Position numbers and translations under genes: made by a program
Source of the DNA: Porodaedalea pini
Lineage: Eukaryota > Basidiomycota > Agaricomycetes > Hymenochaetales > Hymenochaetaceae
Assembly: GCA_002794775.1 (NCBI GenBank)
Contig: NBAY01000006.1
Span: 1,116,001 to 1,180,000, forward strand
Direction: 5' to 3'
Length of the DNA: 64,000 nucleotides
Notes under the pieces: generated by a model
Told to the model about the DNA's origin: nothing
What the model saw: only the letters and a program-made list of their open reading frames with translations
Database searches by the model: none
Shown here: positions 17,652 through 29,541 of the stretch, one piece after another
Layout of the letters: each line of letters opens with the position of its first letter
How positions within the stretch are numbered: position 1 is the stretch's first letter

Positions 17652-20071
17652 CAGTGCAATTGAGGCTGTGCCTCACTCTCTAAAGCACTGCTTAGACAAC
17701 TTCTATGAGCAAACAGGATGGAGCAGAACATTCATTGTTGGGGGACCTCAGCCACGTTTGGAAGGCAAGCTATGCCTTTACATGTAAGTTGATTTATAAT
17801 TCTTAGCTTGCTTTGCTGCTAAATGGTTGTTAATGAACCAATAGATTTCATAAAGGCAAGACATTCGAACTGAAAAATGAGTGGCCTGCTACTGACAACT
17901 CATTCCATATGAATGTCATCAATTCTTACAAGAGTTTTCTCTTAGCAGCATATTGTGAGTCATTTCAGCATTTTATTTTATTTTATTTTATTAATACATG
18001 TTGCAGCCCCTGAGCAGCGTGAAAAATTCGCTTTGAAGAATGACATGAACAACGCACCCTTTGGTGGCATTGTCGTAGTCTCAAATGTGCCGGCAGGACT
18101 TGACATTAATGCCCATGTGAGCAGGCCTACCGATGTGCCTCCCAGCAGCCTGGAGGCATCTGGTGACTCTCTGGGCAACCCTCTGAAGAAAAAGTCCTAC
18201 ACAGAGCCCAGGTCTAACAAGTTTGTGGACATCAATTGCTCCGACTCCGACTCTGACATCCAAGACAAAATCCTGCATGCCAACAAGTCAGCCAGTGAAG
18301 TGGATGGCTTACCGCAAGTTGTGAGTGAGAAGGATATTGAAGACGAGCAAACAAAGCAAGCATCACGTCCTGTGAGGAGCACTGTATTTGAGCAGAAGGT
18401 GGTGGCAAATAAATAATGCAATGAAGCAATGGGAAGGCTGCTTGACATGTACTCAGGAAAGCCAGACGAGTCCAAGTGAATCAGAGACACTCTTGTGAAC
18501 TTCAAGCCAAATATTGATGACTTCAACATGGTCAACGCCATTCTCAAGCTGGCCGATCTTCCAGCCACTACCTCTTCAGCCCAGACACTAGTGTTGAAAC
18601 ATCTGAGGGGGAAAGGGAAAGATGTGGACAGAAAGATGAAGGCTCAGCCACCTCCACACCTGAAGAATCCCAGACATGCCATCCAGATGAGCTCAGGTGC
18701 AGGTAAGGAGCAAGAATCACTGATCGATTCTGAATAGTTCATGCCCGCTCTGCTGATGGACATGACAGCAAGCAACAGTGGCATTGCAGTGGCGCAGTCT
18801 GATTCTTCCAGCATGGTGTATGCATCTGACACAAACTCTATCAATGCATGTGAGAGCATGACACTAGACTCACCTGTGATTACGACAAGTATTGTGCTCG
18901 ATAAACAGCATATACCTGCTGATAATCAAGTCATGTCGTTCACATTGACGAACAACTCAGAGAGTGCAGTTCCTGTGGTGAGTTTTTAATTCTTTGTTCC
19001 CAGCAATCCCTGAACAGTTTCTTTTCATAGATTTCATCAAGTATACTTTTTGAACAGCTGCTGAAAGTCTCTGCATCCAATCTGGTAGAGGACAAGCATG
19101 GAGGTGATACAAGGGACATGGTAAGGTGGCAGATCTGGTGACTCAACAAGATGAGCAGAAAGCAGATTAAAACACAGTGATGACTGCTGTATACATGCTC
19201 TTGTACTCACTGCTCAGACTCATCTCTAATCTTTTGATGTAACTTTTGTTTACTTACATCTCATGCAGGTCTCACCGGACATCATCTTGGATGCAGAACT
19301 GATAGAGGTCAGCCTTACTTATTTTGTCGCCTCTGGAAATACTAACGAGTTGTTCCAGGAGAGCATTTTGTCCACTCATGTGATTGGAGAACCTACAGCA
19401 GCAAAAGGAAACAGTTCCAGCAAGTGGTTTCAGCCACCTACCAGTTCCTTTGTCTCATCTACGATTCTGTAGGTCGATTCTTTTGCAAATAACTTTGCAA
19501 CTATCTGGAAGACCTCTGACTGGATCATGGCTATCAATGCTTGGCATGAGTATGAGGTGGTGGCTGTACTTGTGCATGTAAGTTTTACATTCAGTCTCTT
19601 CTAGATGGGACTGAGAGGTATTGTATAGTTCCGTGATTTTCCACTGCAACATGCACCGACTGAGATTACCAAGGCTGCAAACCTCCTACGATCTGAAGAT
19701 AAAATCTTTGGAGTTGAGAAGGTCAAGGACAGAGCGGAATTTGATGATGCGTGGTGGAAATGGTGGTGAGCTTCACAGCCTGAATGGAGGCTGACCTTGG
19801 TCCAGAAAGCTTGTGCTCTGCCAAAACTGAATCAGAAGATACCAGCCAGACAGAGTCTTGAAGGCCTTCTCTGTGCCGGCAAGTTGGGGCTCTTCATCAT
19901 TGTCCTCAGCCTTGTGATGTGGGCTAATGCTGACCTTGCAACAAAACAGTCAAATCACAACTGGACCTGCACCATCACAGATGTTACATGGGTTATACAA
20001 ACTCTTAACAATATGGCTATACCTGTGAAGCATGCACATGAAGGTAGTAACAAGCCTTCTTCAAAGAGGTA
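17652..20071 (+). pseudogene. Decayed spliced gene of unrecognised family, 5' truncated by element C
   Basis: The first visible exon (to 17783) encodes a segment with GWSRTFIVGGPQPRLEGK. It joins across introns 17784-17844 and 17955-18006 (GTAAGT and GTGAGT donors) to FHKGKTFELKNEWPATDN and PEQREKFALKNDMNNAPFGG, then a Ser/Asp-rich stretch. The frame stops at 18414, but similar sequence resumes with further stops (near 18478 and 18735). A C-terminal region at 19640-20071 has WWKWWSSQPEWRL and TDVTWVIQTLNN. I believe proteins with this pattern recur in mushroom genomes, but I cannot name the family. No start remains; element C's LTR lies exactly at the break. Confidence 0.65.
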
Positions 20072-20240
20072 ATGTTCCTTTCCCTCTTGTGTTGCAGTTT
20101 CTAATAGCATACTTTCAGAACTCATAATAGGTCCGCTCGTAACTAGGTAGTCTACCTTCACTGTGCATAAACTATCCATACTTAGCCTTCATGTCTCTTT
20201 TTAAGATTAAAATAACAGTGTGCCAGCCTAATGGTTCTTG

Positions 20241-20620
20241 CTTTCTCTCACCTTCATAAAATTAAAGCTAGTTTTTTATGATAGTATGATTCTGCAGTCG
20301 CTTTCATAAAATACTAGACATGGTGGATTGAAAAACAGCGGCATCTCTTGCTCAACTGTTGCTCTCAGTTATAAAATCAGTCCCTTCTGATTAAATTTTG
20401 AGGCCAGTACTCAGTTCTCGCTTTCTCTCACCTTCATAAAATTAAAGCTGGTTTTTTTATGATAGTATGATTCTTGGTCGCTTTCATAAAATAATAGACA
20501 TGGTGGATTGAAAAACAGTGGCATCTCTTGCTAGGATTGAATGCTAGGGCCTCAACTGTCACTCTCAGTTATAAAACTAGTCCCTTCTGATTAAATTTTG
20601 AGGCCAGCTCTCAGCCACTT
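20241..20620. repeat. Tandem duplication of a ~180-bp AT-rich unit
   Basis: Unit one is at 20241-20420 and unit two at 20421-20620. Both begin CTTTCTCTCACCTTCATAAA and are highly similar. Unit two has an extra ~20-bp block (GGATTGAATGCTAGGGC). Confidence 0.85.
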
Positions 20621-21010
20621 TCATAAGATCAGTGACCTAGAAAATAGAAAATAAGAGCTGCTTATTACAATAGTATATTATCCTCCCAATTCCTGGCTGC
20701 TTTTAGTTCCAATGAGTTTAAAAAAGGAAGGCCAACTGTTTTTATAACTGTATGATCTGGCCTCCGCTCTTGGTCCCAGTCATAAATCTGATATAAAATT
20801 GAGGCCTGCACTTTGTATCATAGTATGATACCCCTGAAGCTCATGGTATCTACCATAAAATCACACACCCTCAGAATAAAATACCAGTGCTGCTTTTTTA
20901 TATCATAGTATGCCAGAACCTGAGCTCACGGTCAACTTCATAGAATTACTGCTTTCCAAATATATAACCAGGGCCATAATTTTATTTCAAAGTATGATAA
21001 GCTCTTAGTC
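20241..21010. repeat. Degenerate ~75-90-bp tandem array containing AGTATGAT and CATAAAAT
   Basis: AGTATGAT-like cores recur at 20283, 20464, 20672, 20748, 20822, 20907 and 20991. Each is usually preceded by a T-rich stretch and followed by a CATAAAAT-like motif about 30-40 bp later. Related pieces continue near 21440-21660. The array is AT-rich and has no coding potential. It looks like an old minisatellite, with the 180-bp tandem pair as its freshest part. Confidence 0.55.
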
Positions 21011-21829
21011 CACAGTCAGTGTAATATAATCAGTGATATGTGCATGCTCGACTCATACTATCAATCCACATGCTGGAGCAGGGGTAGTACAGATCGGAGA
21101 AGGATTGACAAAGAAGAGCCAGAGCAGTAGCTAGTAGTTAGTTAACACACTTTGCAGACATGCTTCATGCACCACAGTGGACATCACACATCTATCATTG
21201 CAACTGTGCATTAGCCTGCCATCTGTTGCTGTCTCGTCATCTTGCCCTTTCCATTGCTCATTGTATTACCTGACCATACTGTTTTCAGAATGTACCCAGT
21301 GTCGCTATCCATTGTATTATTGTATGATATTGTGGTCATTGAATAATAATCAATATACAAGTACATTTCAGAATGGGACCGAAGCTTTGAAGAATAATAC
21401 AAGAGCCCCTTGACGACACACTTTCGTGATAGAACCAATTCTCTCGTTGATTATAAAATCTGGCCCTTTTCATTTCAAAACATCCCCAGCTCTCATTATC
21501 TATCAGCACCAGCTTTTAAATTATAGCACAACGAGTCCAATACAATTTTATGACCTCCCTGCACTCACTCCTGGCTTATTTTTATAAGAGCCCATTCATA
21601 AACATAATAGTATAACGGTATGCTATATCATGCATGAACCTCTGTGGTCCTACCACCATGTATTATGATAACTGGAGCAACCACGGCTCCCAAGGTACAG
21701 TGTTGAGACAGAATAACACAATTATAAACTAGAGTGCTCGTTGAATTTCTGGTATAGGAGAGGGAACACAGTGAGATGAGATACATGACTTCTGGCTGTA
21801 CAATTATGTACGGAAAAGTGCACTATCAG
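21011..21829. other. AT-rich intergenic sequence, no gene seen
   Basis: Short open frames only, none with recognisable sequence or introns. It includes scattered TATAAAAT/TATGATA motifs related to the preceding array. Confidence 0.6.
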
Positions 21830-22575
21830 AAGGCAATTCTTTGGGGATAGTGGGAGTGTGGTGAATATGGTAGAGAGGAGAATATCTCATGGTAAGATGA
21901 AGGCAGCCTCCTCCCTTCCTCACTTTCGTCACATATGCGCTGCAGCGATTCCGAGTCCTGTGGGGGTTCAAGCTGATTGATCATAGATGTACTTATGAAT
22001 GACAAGGTGGCACATGGCAGCACATAAGCCAAAAGAAGCCAGAGCCGGCACTGAGCCCAAGATCAAGACACAGGAGAGTCCAGGAGACAGGAGACAAGAA
22101 AGCTTAGAATGAGCACAGGAAGCCTCTTAGACGAGCAGGTAAGTGGGACAAAGCTGTAGATTAGGGGCAAGAGTGCCCATCCTTATATACAATTGAATAG
22201 CATACTATAATGAGTAGGTAGTCATAGTCATGTGGGTAAACAAGTCAGTTGCATAGTTCGTATTATCATGAGAAAGCCGCAGTGTGCAGCGAAGGTAGCT
22301 CTTTACTTACTTGTGGATGGCGCTAGATAGCGCATTCCATGGCGCATCGACCTGGGAAGACACCATTTAGCCTGAATGACACTGAGCCCGAATGGAGGGA
22401 TAACTCTGAAGACAGAATCGGCATCATCGAGAACATCGATAATTATACGTGTCTGCAAAATACAGTATTGAGTAAAGACTCCCAGGCCGCCACTGATGTC
22501 TGGTTCATACAAGTAAATCAGAGACAGATAACGGAGCAATTAGCCTAATCTCTCGGAACGATCGTGATATTTTGT
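21830..22575. repeat. Duplicated non-coding block, inverted copy of ~61240-62050
   Basis: The part at 22360-22570, read in reverse complement, matches 61240-61500: both run from a CAAGACA/GAATATCACGAT-like segment through TCTTCACAGTTATCC-like and GGGCTCA motifs. It sits directly downstream of SDR copy 1, where exons 3 and 4 are missing. Confidence 0.65.
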
Positions 22576-22579
22576 CTTG

Positions 22580-23253
22580 TCACTCCAATGCAGGAAGGAG
22601 GAACACAAAGACACGAACCTCCGTGTTCACTAGCCCAGGACTGACAACGTTCACACGTATAGGCGCAAGGTCGAGCGCGAGCCCGATGGTGAGAGAGTCG
22701 AAGGCACCCATCATGCCCGCCACGAGCGACCGCCCATTGTGAGGCTTGACGACTACCGCACCAACGGTCAGGGTGATCGACCCTCCAGGGCGAAACTTTG
22801 CGACTTGGGCAGCTGTGAACGCTCCCCAAAATCGCACGTCAAACACGTCGGTGCGATGTATATATCATTATATGTCACTTCCCCGAAAGTTTGCATTAAG
22901 GCATGGATTAAAAAAAGTACCTTTGTTCTAGTCGAGATCCATGTTCGGGAATCCGAGGCGGAGCAAGTCGCCACTCGTCCACGGTCCACCTCACCCACAC
23001 GCGCAAATAGAGTCTTCACCGACGCAGAATCGAGTGCGTCGACCACCTCTCCCGAGGCATGCCCTTCCACAAGTATTCCGGACGCCGATATCTCAGTCTT
23101 CAGCTTGCTCAGCGCTGTAACGATTTTCTTCTGTGATGAGGATCCTATGATGACATGCGCAGCGTGCAAGAGAAGAGCAGCCTTTGCGACACCATAGCCT
23201 ATTCCTGAGGACCCTCCGATGATGAGAACACTTTTTCCTATGAGTGCTACCAT
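22580..23253 (-). pseudogene. SDR copy 1 (exons 1-2 only, frameshifted)
   Basis: The ATG is at 23253 with the conserved TTCTAGTCA-type sequence just upstream. Exon 1 begins MVALIGKSVLIIGGSSGIGYG. A 7-nt deletion relative to the intact copies after GARVGEVD-type sequence breaks the frame before the intron. Exon 2 (about 22618-22846) encodes FDVRFWGAFTAAQVAKFRPGG and LAPIRVNVVSPGL. Exons 3 and 4 are absent: the sequence passes into a block that lies well downstream of the stop in copy 5. Non-functional. Confidence 0.85.
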
Positions 23254-23935
23254 TGCATGTGTTGACTAGAAGGTGGCGAGATGCCAGTAAATGCTGGCTT
23301 ATGAAGCATTTCTGGGGTACATCTTCAGGACGAAACACCAAGGAGACCAACATCCAGTTTCGAGTCAGAGGACTACAAGTGCGGGAGTGCCCACTGAACC
23401 TCCGGAATAGGGGAGACTGGAGCAGCAGGTTTTGTATAATGAGTTTGCATGAGTAGACGCACCGACGATCTAAGATAGACAGACAATTGAAGTATGCTTA
23501 AGGTTCTCGTAGTCATCGGTGAATGCGTCGTGTCCTTTATACTGAACAATGCTGCGCAGCTGTATGAAAGATCCATATCAGAGGAGGCAGTCCATCACAA
23601 TAGCATATCGATACTAACCGCAATCCTCGAGGCGCATGCCTGCCTTTTCACACATATAAGAATTATGGCCATCTGTGCAAGGGGCACTGAATCATAAGGA
23701 TGATAGACTCGGATGTACGGATGTAAACTTGAATGGCTGAGCCTCTTTTTGCTCCCTGTCTGAGTCATTGTTCTCGGCGATAATGGGAGAGGCACTGAGA
23801 TGAGCTTCTTTATTTTCCGAAGTGAGCCTGCGGACGAAATGCGTTGTTCAGCTATGAAAGAGATACCATGAGGATAAGAGTCAAAGAAAGACCGAGGCTG
23901 TGGCTGACGCGGCACCCGATCTGGACATCAGCCGT

Positions 23936-24773
23936 TGTAGCGATTAACCATCGCCTACGCGCCGGCCGAGTCTTTCTCCCCTCACTTACACTACTCCTTT
24001 GAATCCCTTTACCGGCCGCCAAACTTTACCATTTATTCATTCATAATCGGCGGCCGACTCTTCATTATAATTCTTGGTATGGACACGATCAGACGGAGGG
24101 ATGTCGCACGAACTCGATCAGCACATGGACAACCGACTCTCGTGGGGACAGGTGGAAGGAATTAGGCGAGTAGGACAAGGACGTGGGATACGGGTGTGCA
24201 GTGGTGGGAGACGAAAGAGCAGGTTGGGGACTCCAACATCACTCCACGACGATCGGCTGCATGATGTGCGCAGACTGATCACCGACTCACTTTCACATCC
24301 ATTCACACAGACTCGGCCGAGTCTTGCACCGCTTTCTCTGCTTCAGTTTAGTATAAATTCGCAGTAGTTTGTACACAGAGAGAGAGCGAGAGATAGGGAG
24401 ATACGAGACAAGTACAGAGACAAACAGTCCCCTCTCCACCTCTAGACTGCAATCTACTACATGCATTACTACGCACTACTCGCCCAACTCTCATTCTGAA
24501 AACAGTATACACCGACTCTGTCACCGACTCTCAGAACTCCGCCACCCAATCACCGAACGCCCTCGGCCGCTGCCATAAGTGCCGATTCTACCCGCCCGAG
24601 TCTTGGTCCAACTGGAATCCCGCAGGTATCCGTATCGCCGAGTCTTCATATCTCGAACCTCGCTCTACTTAGGTTGTCCCTCTCGGTATACCGAGTCACC
24701 GCAGTCCCCCTTGGGTCGATCACGAGCCGTAGCCCGAATCGCCCTTCGGATTAGAAGAGTCTGCACCGCTACA
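23936..24773 (+). repeat. Solo LTR (838 bp) of a different retrotransposon
   Basis: The termini are TGTAGCG and CGCTACA, an inverted pair. The flanks repeat CCGT at 23932-23935 and 24774-24777. The paralogous locus near 41690-41702 reads through without it (CAGCCGCACTTGATCAACG), an empty site. Inside are a TATAAAT box at 24352 and at least five copies of a (G/C)CCGAGTCTT-like motif, giving orientation only tentatively. No coding sequence. It is unrelated to the chromovirus LTRs at the left. A 4-bp duplication is within the range for gypsy-type elements. Confidence 0.8.
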
Positions 24774-26267
24774 CCGTACTTGATCAACGTGATCCGCCGC
24801 GAGGGCAACTCAAAAATCCAAATCTGGTTCCATCTCACTGTACGGCCAGACCCTTTCCCCGCATCAGCCACATCGCGCGTCTCCCGCACCGAGAGACCGA
24901 GATAAAGACTATTCGATCTGATAACCTGACGGGCGGCTCGGAGTGCGTGGCGACGAAGCATGGTATGTACAGTATCCCGGCATGCATCGGAATAGGTCAG
25001 CCTGGTCAGGGGGAGATGCTCGGTGGATTGTCACACAACTTCAGCCGCTTGGAGGTCGGAGAGAAGGGTGGGTACGGCGTGCGTGGTACGGTCGGAAGAA
25101 ATGATGGAGAGTAAGAGAGTAACATATGGGTCAATAGGCATGCATGTCCGTGCATGTCAACGACTTGAAGAAAGTTCCGAGTCCGTGTCCAATTTCTGAT
25201 TCATTTTCTTCGATACTCAAGTCTTATCCTCCGGGAATCGGAATCAAACGCTTCGCGAATTCACTGTGTCGGCGTGGGTCCAATCAATTGGGACTTTGGA
25301 TACGTATCCACGATCCACGCGGACCATCATGATCACTACATAGATCCAGTCGGAACTGCACCCGCAGAACCACCATGAAGTCGCCGGCGAGTCCTCATTC
25401 TGATCTTCTTCGCCTGAAATCGGTGTGTGTGTGTGTGTACGGCAGCTGACGGCACAAGTACATAAATAGGTATTTGCTTCCCGCTGCGCTAAGGTCGCAA
25501 TGCGCTAGTCGATGACGTCCATCACCATACCGCGCGCGTTCTCCAACGTTGGATATGCGGGCCTTAACCCACTGCGAGGTGGTTACAGAAGTTCACGCGC
25601 ACAACACGCAGGTATGCAGCGAGGGCCGAAGCACGAAGCCCGAAGAGAAACGAAGTAGTAGGCCGCGAAGGCACGTCACACATACGAGAAAACGTCGAAA
25701 TCAATGGTCAATCGCGGTGAAGCATACTATCCGCGAGAAGCAGAGCCGCGAAAGATACATTGCAGGCCAACGCGTGCGCGCGCATCCTCAGGAAGACCTG
25801 GATTACCTCTTCTTTGATAAACGCATAGGCACAAGGTTCGAGTCCTCGAGTCCTCGAGCCCGAGTCTAGTCCCATCTTCACGTCCGGGCCCTCCTTCGCC
25901 CTTGCCCACCTACGACGACCCCACAAGCACGCAATGTCAGAGTCGGCTGCTCTTGACTATGATCATTGATCATGATCTTGTTCATGGCAATCCCGTGTTT
26001 AGGGTAGTATTACGGCACTCCAGGCACTCCCGCATGTACACAGAGCTCGAGGAGCTTAAAGACGTGCTGCATTGCACGCGCGAAACGAACCCGGAGAAAG
26101 TAGGGGGTCAACGTCTGGTCTAGTCGGCAGACGCCAGTGTTGATAATTTGTATATAACCCCATAAGCCGGATCCCGAGTCTCGAATCTCGAGTAGGAATT
26201 GAATAGCGGATTCGTGACCAAACACGAGTTGATAGACCGTTGCGCAGCGCCTAGGGCGCCCAATTTA

Positions 26268-26295
26268 CCCCCCCCCCCCCCAAAAAAAAAAAAAA
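26268..26295. repeat. Adjacent homopolymers C14 then A14
   Basis: Fourteen C followed by fourteen A. The paralogous sequence near 43277-43297 reads CCCCCCAAAGGCCAAAGG, so both runs expanded in this copy. The expansion could also be an assembly artefact. Confidence 0.8.
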
Positions 26296-26743
26296 GGCGC
26301 TCATGACCCATACACGAGTGACACAGCAGTGATTAGGGGTGCTTCCAGTAAGCACTTATACAACCCTTTCCTCCTACTGATAAAGCTTATACTTGCACAC
26401 GCCTTTGTGCGTCTTAGGTGACCAAGGGGTTAGGTATTTATGTTCAGAAAGATTGTATGCCGCTGAGATTTCAAGTTCAGATAGGGGGGCGAAATGAGGC
26501 GCGGCGAGGGCGCATGAAGAACACAAAGGGACACAGGACTGAGCATAACAAAACATACCTTCTTCGAAGTGTGGAATATGCCTGCAAATCGAAATGCAAC
26601 TAAGCTACGTAACTTCAAGCAAAACAAAAAACTTGCATAAAACACTGCCGACTCAAGATATCGCACATCAATCCGCACCAGAGCTATGTTATATACACGG
26701 CCTCATTTTCATACAAAGGTGTCAATTCCATAATGTTCTCCTT

Positions 26744-27694
26744 TCAAATGAACTTGGCTCCACCATCGACCTCAATGCGCTGGCCCGTAATATATCCACA
26801 CCTGCGTAATCCATATCCGTAAGCTACTAGGAGAGAAAAGAGAGAAAGAATGCGCTATCTTACTTCATTAAAAAGAGGTACGCCTCGGCAATCTCGTCCG
26901 GCTCAGCGACGTGCTGTACCAAAAGCGTCTTCGCACTGTCCTCGAACATCTTATTTTTCACATCCGGTGCGATAGGGTCCCAGAGCTACATATGAAAGTA
27001 CAGCGAAGAGAAAATCAGTCACATGAAGGAGCGCGGAGCATAAAGGAAAGAAACACAAACTTCCGTCTTCACTATCCCGGGACTGACAACATTCACACGT
27101 ATGGGCGCAAGGTCGACGGCAAGCCCGCGCGTCAGCGAGTCGACGGCGCCCATGAGTCCCGCTGCAAGCGACCAACCCTTGCGGGGCTTGACGACGACGG
27201 AACCGACAGTCAGGGTGACCGACCCACCCGGACGAATCTTAACTACTTGGGCAGCCGTGAACGCCCCCCAGAAGCGCACTTCGAAAAAGTCTGTGCCCAA
27301 TATACGTGTCATTCCTCCGAATGTTTGTGTTAAAGCAGGAATTAGTTAACATACCCTTGTTATTGTCGAGATTTATGTTCGGAAATCCTAGGCGAAGCGG
27401 GTCACCACTCGTCCACACAAGGTGGTCTATCTCGCCAACACGTGCGAACAGCGCCTTCACTGACGCAGAGTCACGCGCATCGACTACCTCTCCCGATACG
27501 TTCCCTTCCACATTCACATCCGACGCCGCTATCTCAGCTTTCAGTTTGCTGAGTGTCGCACTCACTTTCTGCTGCGACGAAGAACCAATGATGACATGTG
27601 CGGCGCGCGAGAGGAGAGCGGCCTTCGCGACGCCATAGCCTATTCCTGAGGACCCTCCGACGACGAGGACAGTTTTTCCTGCGAGCGTCGCCAT
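26744..27694 (-). CDS. SDR copy 2: intact atypical short-chain dehydrogenase/reductase-like protein, 249 aa
   Basis: Exons on the minus strand are 27694-27355, 27290-27061, 26985-26864 and 26801-26744, separated by GT-AG introns of 64, 75 and 62 nt that keep frame. It has a Rossmann dinucleotide motif VGGSSGIG (residues 12-19), ARVGEIDHLVWTSGD, WGAFTAAQ, then GAVDSLTRGLAVDLAPIRVNVVSPG (161-185) and a C-terminal GYITGQRIEVDGG. The Ser, Tyr and Lys of the classical SDR active site are not where expected: VTLTVG replaces the Ser strand, and no YxxxK precedes GAVDSLTR. It probably binds NAD(P)(H); the substrate is unknown. A TATA-like GCATAAATACC lies about 57 bp upstream of the ATG. One of two intact copies of six. 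Confidence 0.88.
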
Positions 27695-28606
27695 CGTGTG
27701 TGCTGACTAGAAGACGCTAAGACGCCAGTGAGAGACTGTAGACATGTAAGGTATTTATGCAGAGCTCTTGAAGCTGGCTTATCAAGCATTCCTAACTCAG
27801 GTGCGCATCCAGATAGTCAGTGAGAATCCGAAGGTACAGTCCGAGAACGGTTGGTGTCCTCCTGGCCATGAAAATATAGTGAGCCCGACACGCGAGCGCT
27901 GGCGATGCCATGGTTCGAGTCGACGATGCCCGCCGCGATGCGTCGTCGGCTATCCGTGAGAAAACATGATCAATAGACTCGAACTTGTACTTGTGCTTGA
28001 GCCACAACCTTTGACTGGACTGGCGCCTCAATCCTATTTATCTCTTTGAGTTCAGTTTAAAAAACGTGTCTTCCTTCCTGTTCTTAACTCCCCGGCCACT
28101 TGCACCGTGCTGTTATATTGCATAGACTCGGAGTATCTCAGACCTTCTCCCAAAGACTCTCTCAAACTCAAGCATCGATCGACATCCTTAACTATGATAC
28201 TCGGTTTTCTAAAAAACCGGATTACTAAGGCCAATCCAATAAGCGCGCCTAGTCTCGGTATTTAACGGTATCAGAAGATTGATCGAATGTCTGAAGAAGC
28301 CAGCAAATACATAGGCAAATACGATTTACTCGCAGGGGTTCATTGACACCAACCACATCTATGCCGACAGTCTCAGGATATTCAAAATCCTAAATTATGT
28401 ATGGCACTGCTAGTACGGACTGGTCGGACTCACGATATCTCAATCACCAGTCCGAAAGATCCTCTCTCAGAGCATACTCATCCATGGTTTTTGCTGGCCG
28501 TGGTGATCGTCCTGCTTGATATTCTCTCACAGTAAAGCATACATACTATAGTTCTGGCATATCTCAAGTCTAGTATTAGTATCTGAAGTCTTCCACTCAG
28601 GACACA
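27695..28606. other. Shared upstream region between divergent SDR copies 2 and 3
   Basis: The two SDR copies diverge from this 0.9-kb interval. The conserved upstream box GTGTGCTGACTAGAAG lies just before the copy 2 ATG. No gene or RNA is recognised. Confidence 0.6.
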
Positions 28607-29541
28607 ATGGCCACTCTCGCAGGCAAGAATGTCTCCTTCATCGGACGGTCCTCAGGAACTGGTTACGGCGTCGCGAAGGCTGCTCTTTTGTCTCATGCTG
28701 CGCATGCCGTCATCAGTTCCTCGTCACAAAAGAAAATCGGCGCGACGCCCAGCAAGCTGCAGTCAGAATTATATGCCTCGGACTCGTTGTAGAGGGTAAG
28801 GTAACGGACGACATTGTCAATGCGCGAAGCTCCGAGTCGGTGAAAGCGCTACTCACGCGAGTGGGTGAGGTTGAACAAATCGTCTGGACGAACGGCGGCT
28901 CGCTCCGTTTAGTATTCCTGAACATGATTCTGACCAGAACAGAGGTGCGTATTAACGCCATTCTCCTCTCGACAAGCTAACAGAGCCTAATAACTTGAGC
29001 AGCCATATTCGACGTAAGTTTCTGGGGAGCATTCATGGCTGCGCAAGTTTCGAAAATCCGGCCAGATGGCTCCATCACGTTGACTGTCGGCACAGTTGTA
29101 GTCAGGCGCCACAACTCATGTTCGCTCATTGCGGGCGTTATGGGCGCTATTGACGTCCTTACGCGCAGACTTGCAGTTGACGTCGTTCCCCGCGCGTGTA
29201 AAAGTCGTCAGTCTCGGACTGGTGAAAACGGAGGTTCGTATGCCTCTATGCTTCTAGCCCTTCCTAATCCTATACTTAAGCCAATCACTTGTGCAGCTTT
29301 GAGACTTATGGCAACTGAAGCTAGGAGTGATCTCTCTGAGGATGTACCAAAGGGCCTTCTGGTGCAACATGTCGCCGACGCAGATGAGATCGCTGAGGCA
29401 TACCTACTCCTCATCAAGTGAGGCTCAACATTCCCTTCTATTTCCAACTTCTTCGATGCTCACAGACGTATTTTTATCCCTAGGTGTGGATACATAATGG
29501 GCCAGCGCGTGGAGCTCGATGGTGGGCACAGGCCCGCCTGA
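28607..29541 (+). pseudogene. SDR copy 3 (four exons, multiple lesions)
   Basis: It begins MATLAGKNVSFIGRSSGTGYG, where the first Gly of GGSSGIG is Arg and Ile is Thr. A stop follows at about 28790, and the frame resumes with VNARSSESVKALLTRVGEVE. Exon 2 keeps FWGAFMAAQVSKIRPDGSITLTVG but reads VVPRACKSRQS instead of LAPIRVNVVS, a frameshift. Exon 3 (LVQHVADADEIAEAYLLLIK) and exon 4 (GYIMGQRVELDGG, stop 29539-29541) remain. Decayed. Confidence 0.88.

Larger units (their letters stand above)
23320..26540. repeat. Segmental duplication, direct copy of 41120-43590
   Basis: The match runs from the GAACCTCCGGAATAGGGG segment near 23395 (41185 in the other copy) to TTTATGTTCAGAAAG near 26439 (43488). 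The main differences are the 838-bp solo LTR in this copy, an expanded homopolymer tract here, and a TCTGG pentamer expansion in the other. Open frames such as SVRETRDVADAGKG are shared with 41.8 kb and 54.1 kb, but stops break them in each copy. I see no intact gene. Confidence 0.8.

Noticed and set aside
25831..25841. GGTTCGAGTCC resembling a tRNA B box
   Set aside because: The surrounding sequence does not form acceptor or T stems, and the paralogous site near 42813 is not preserved.
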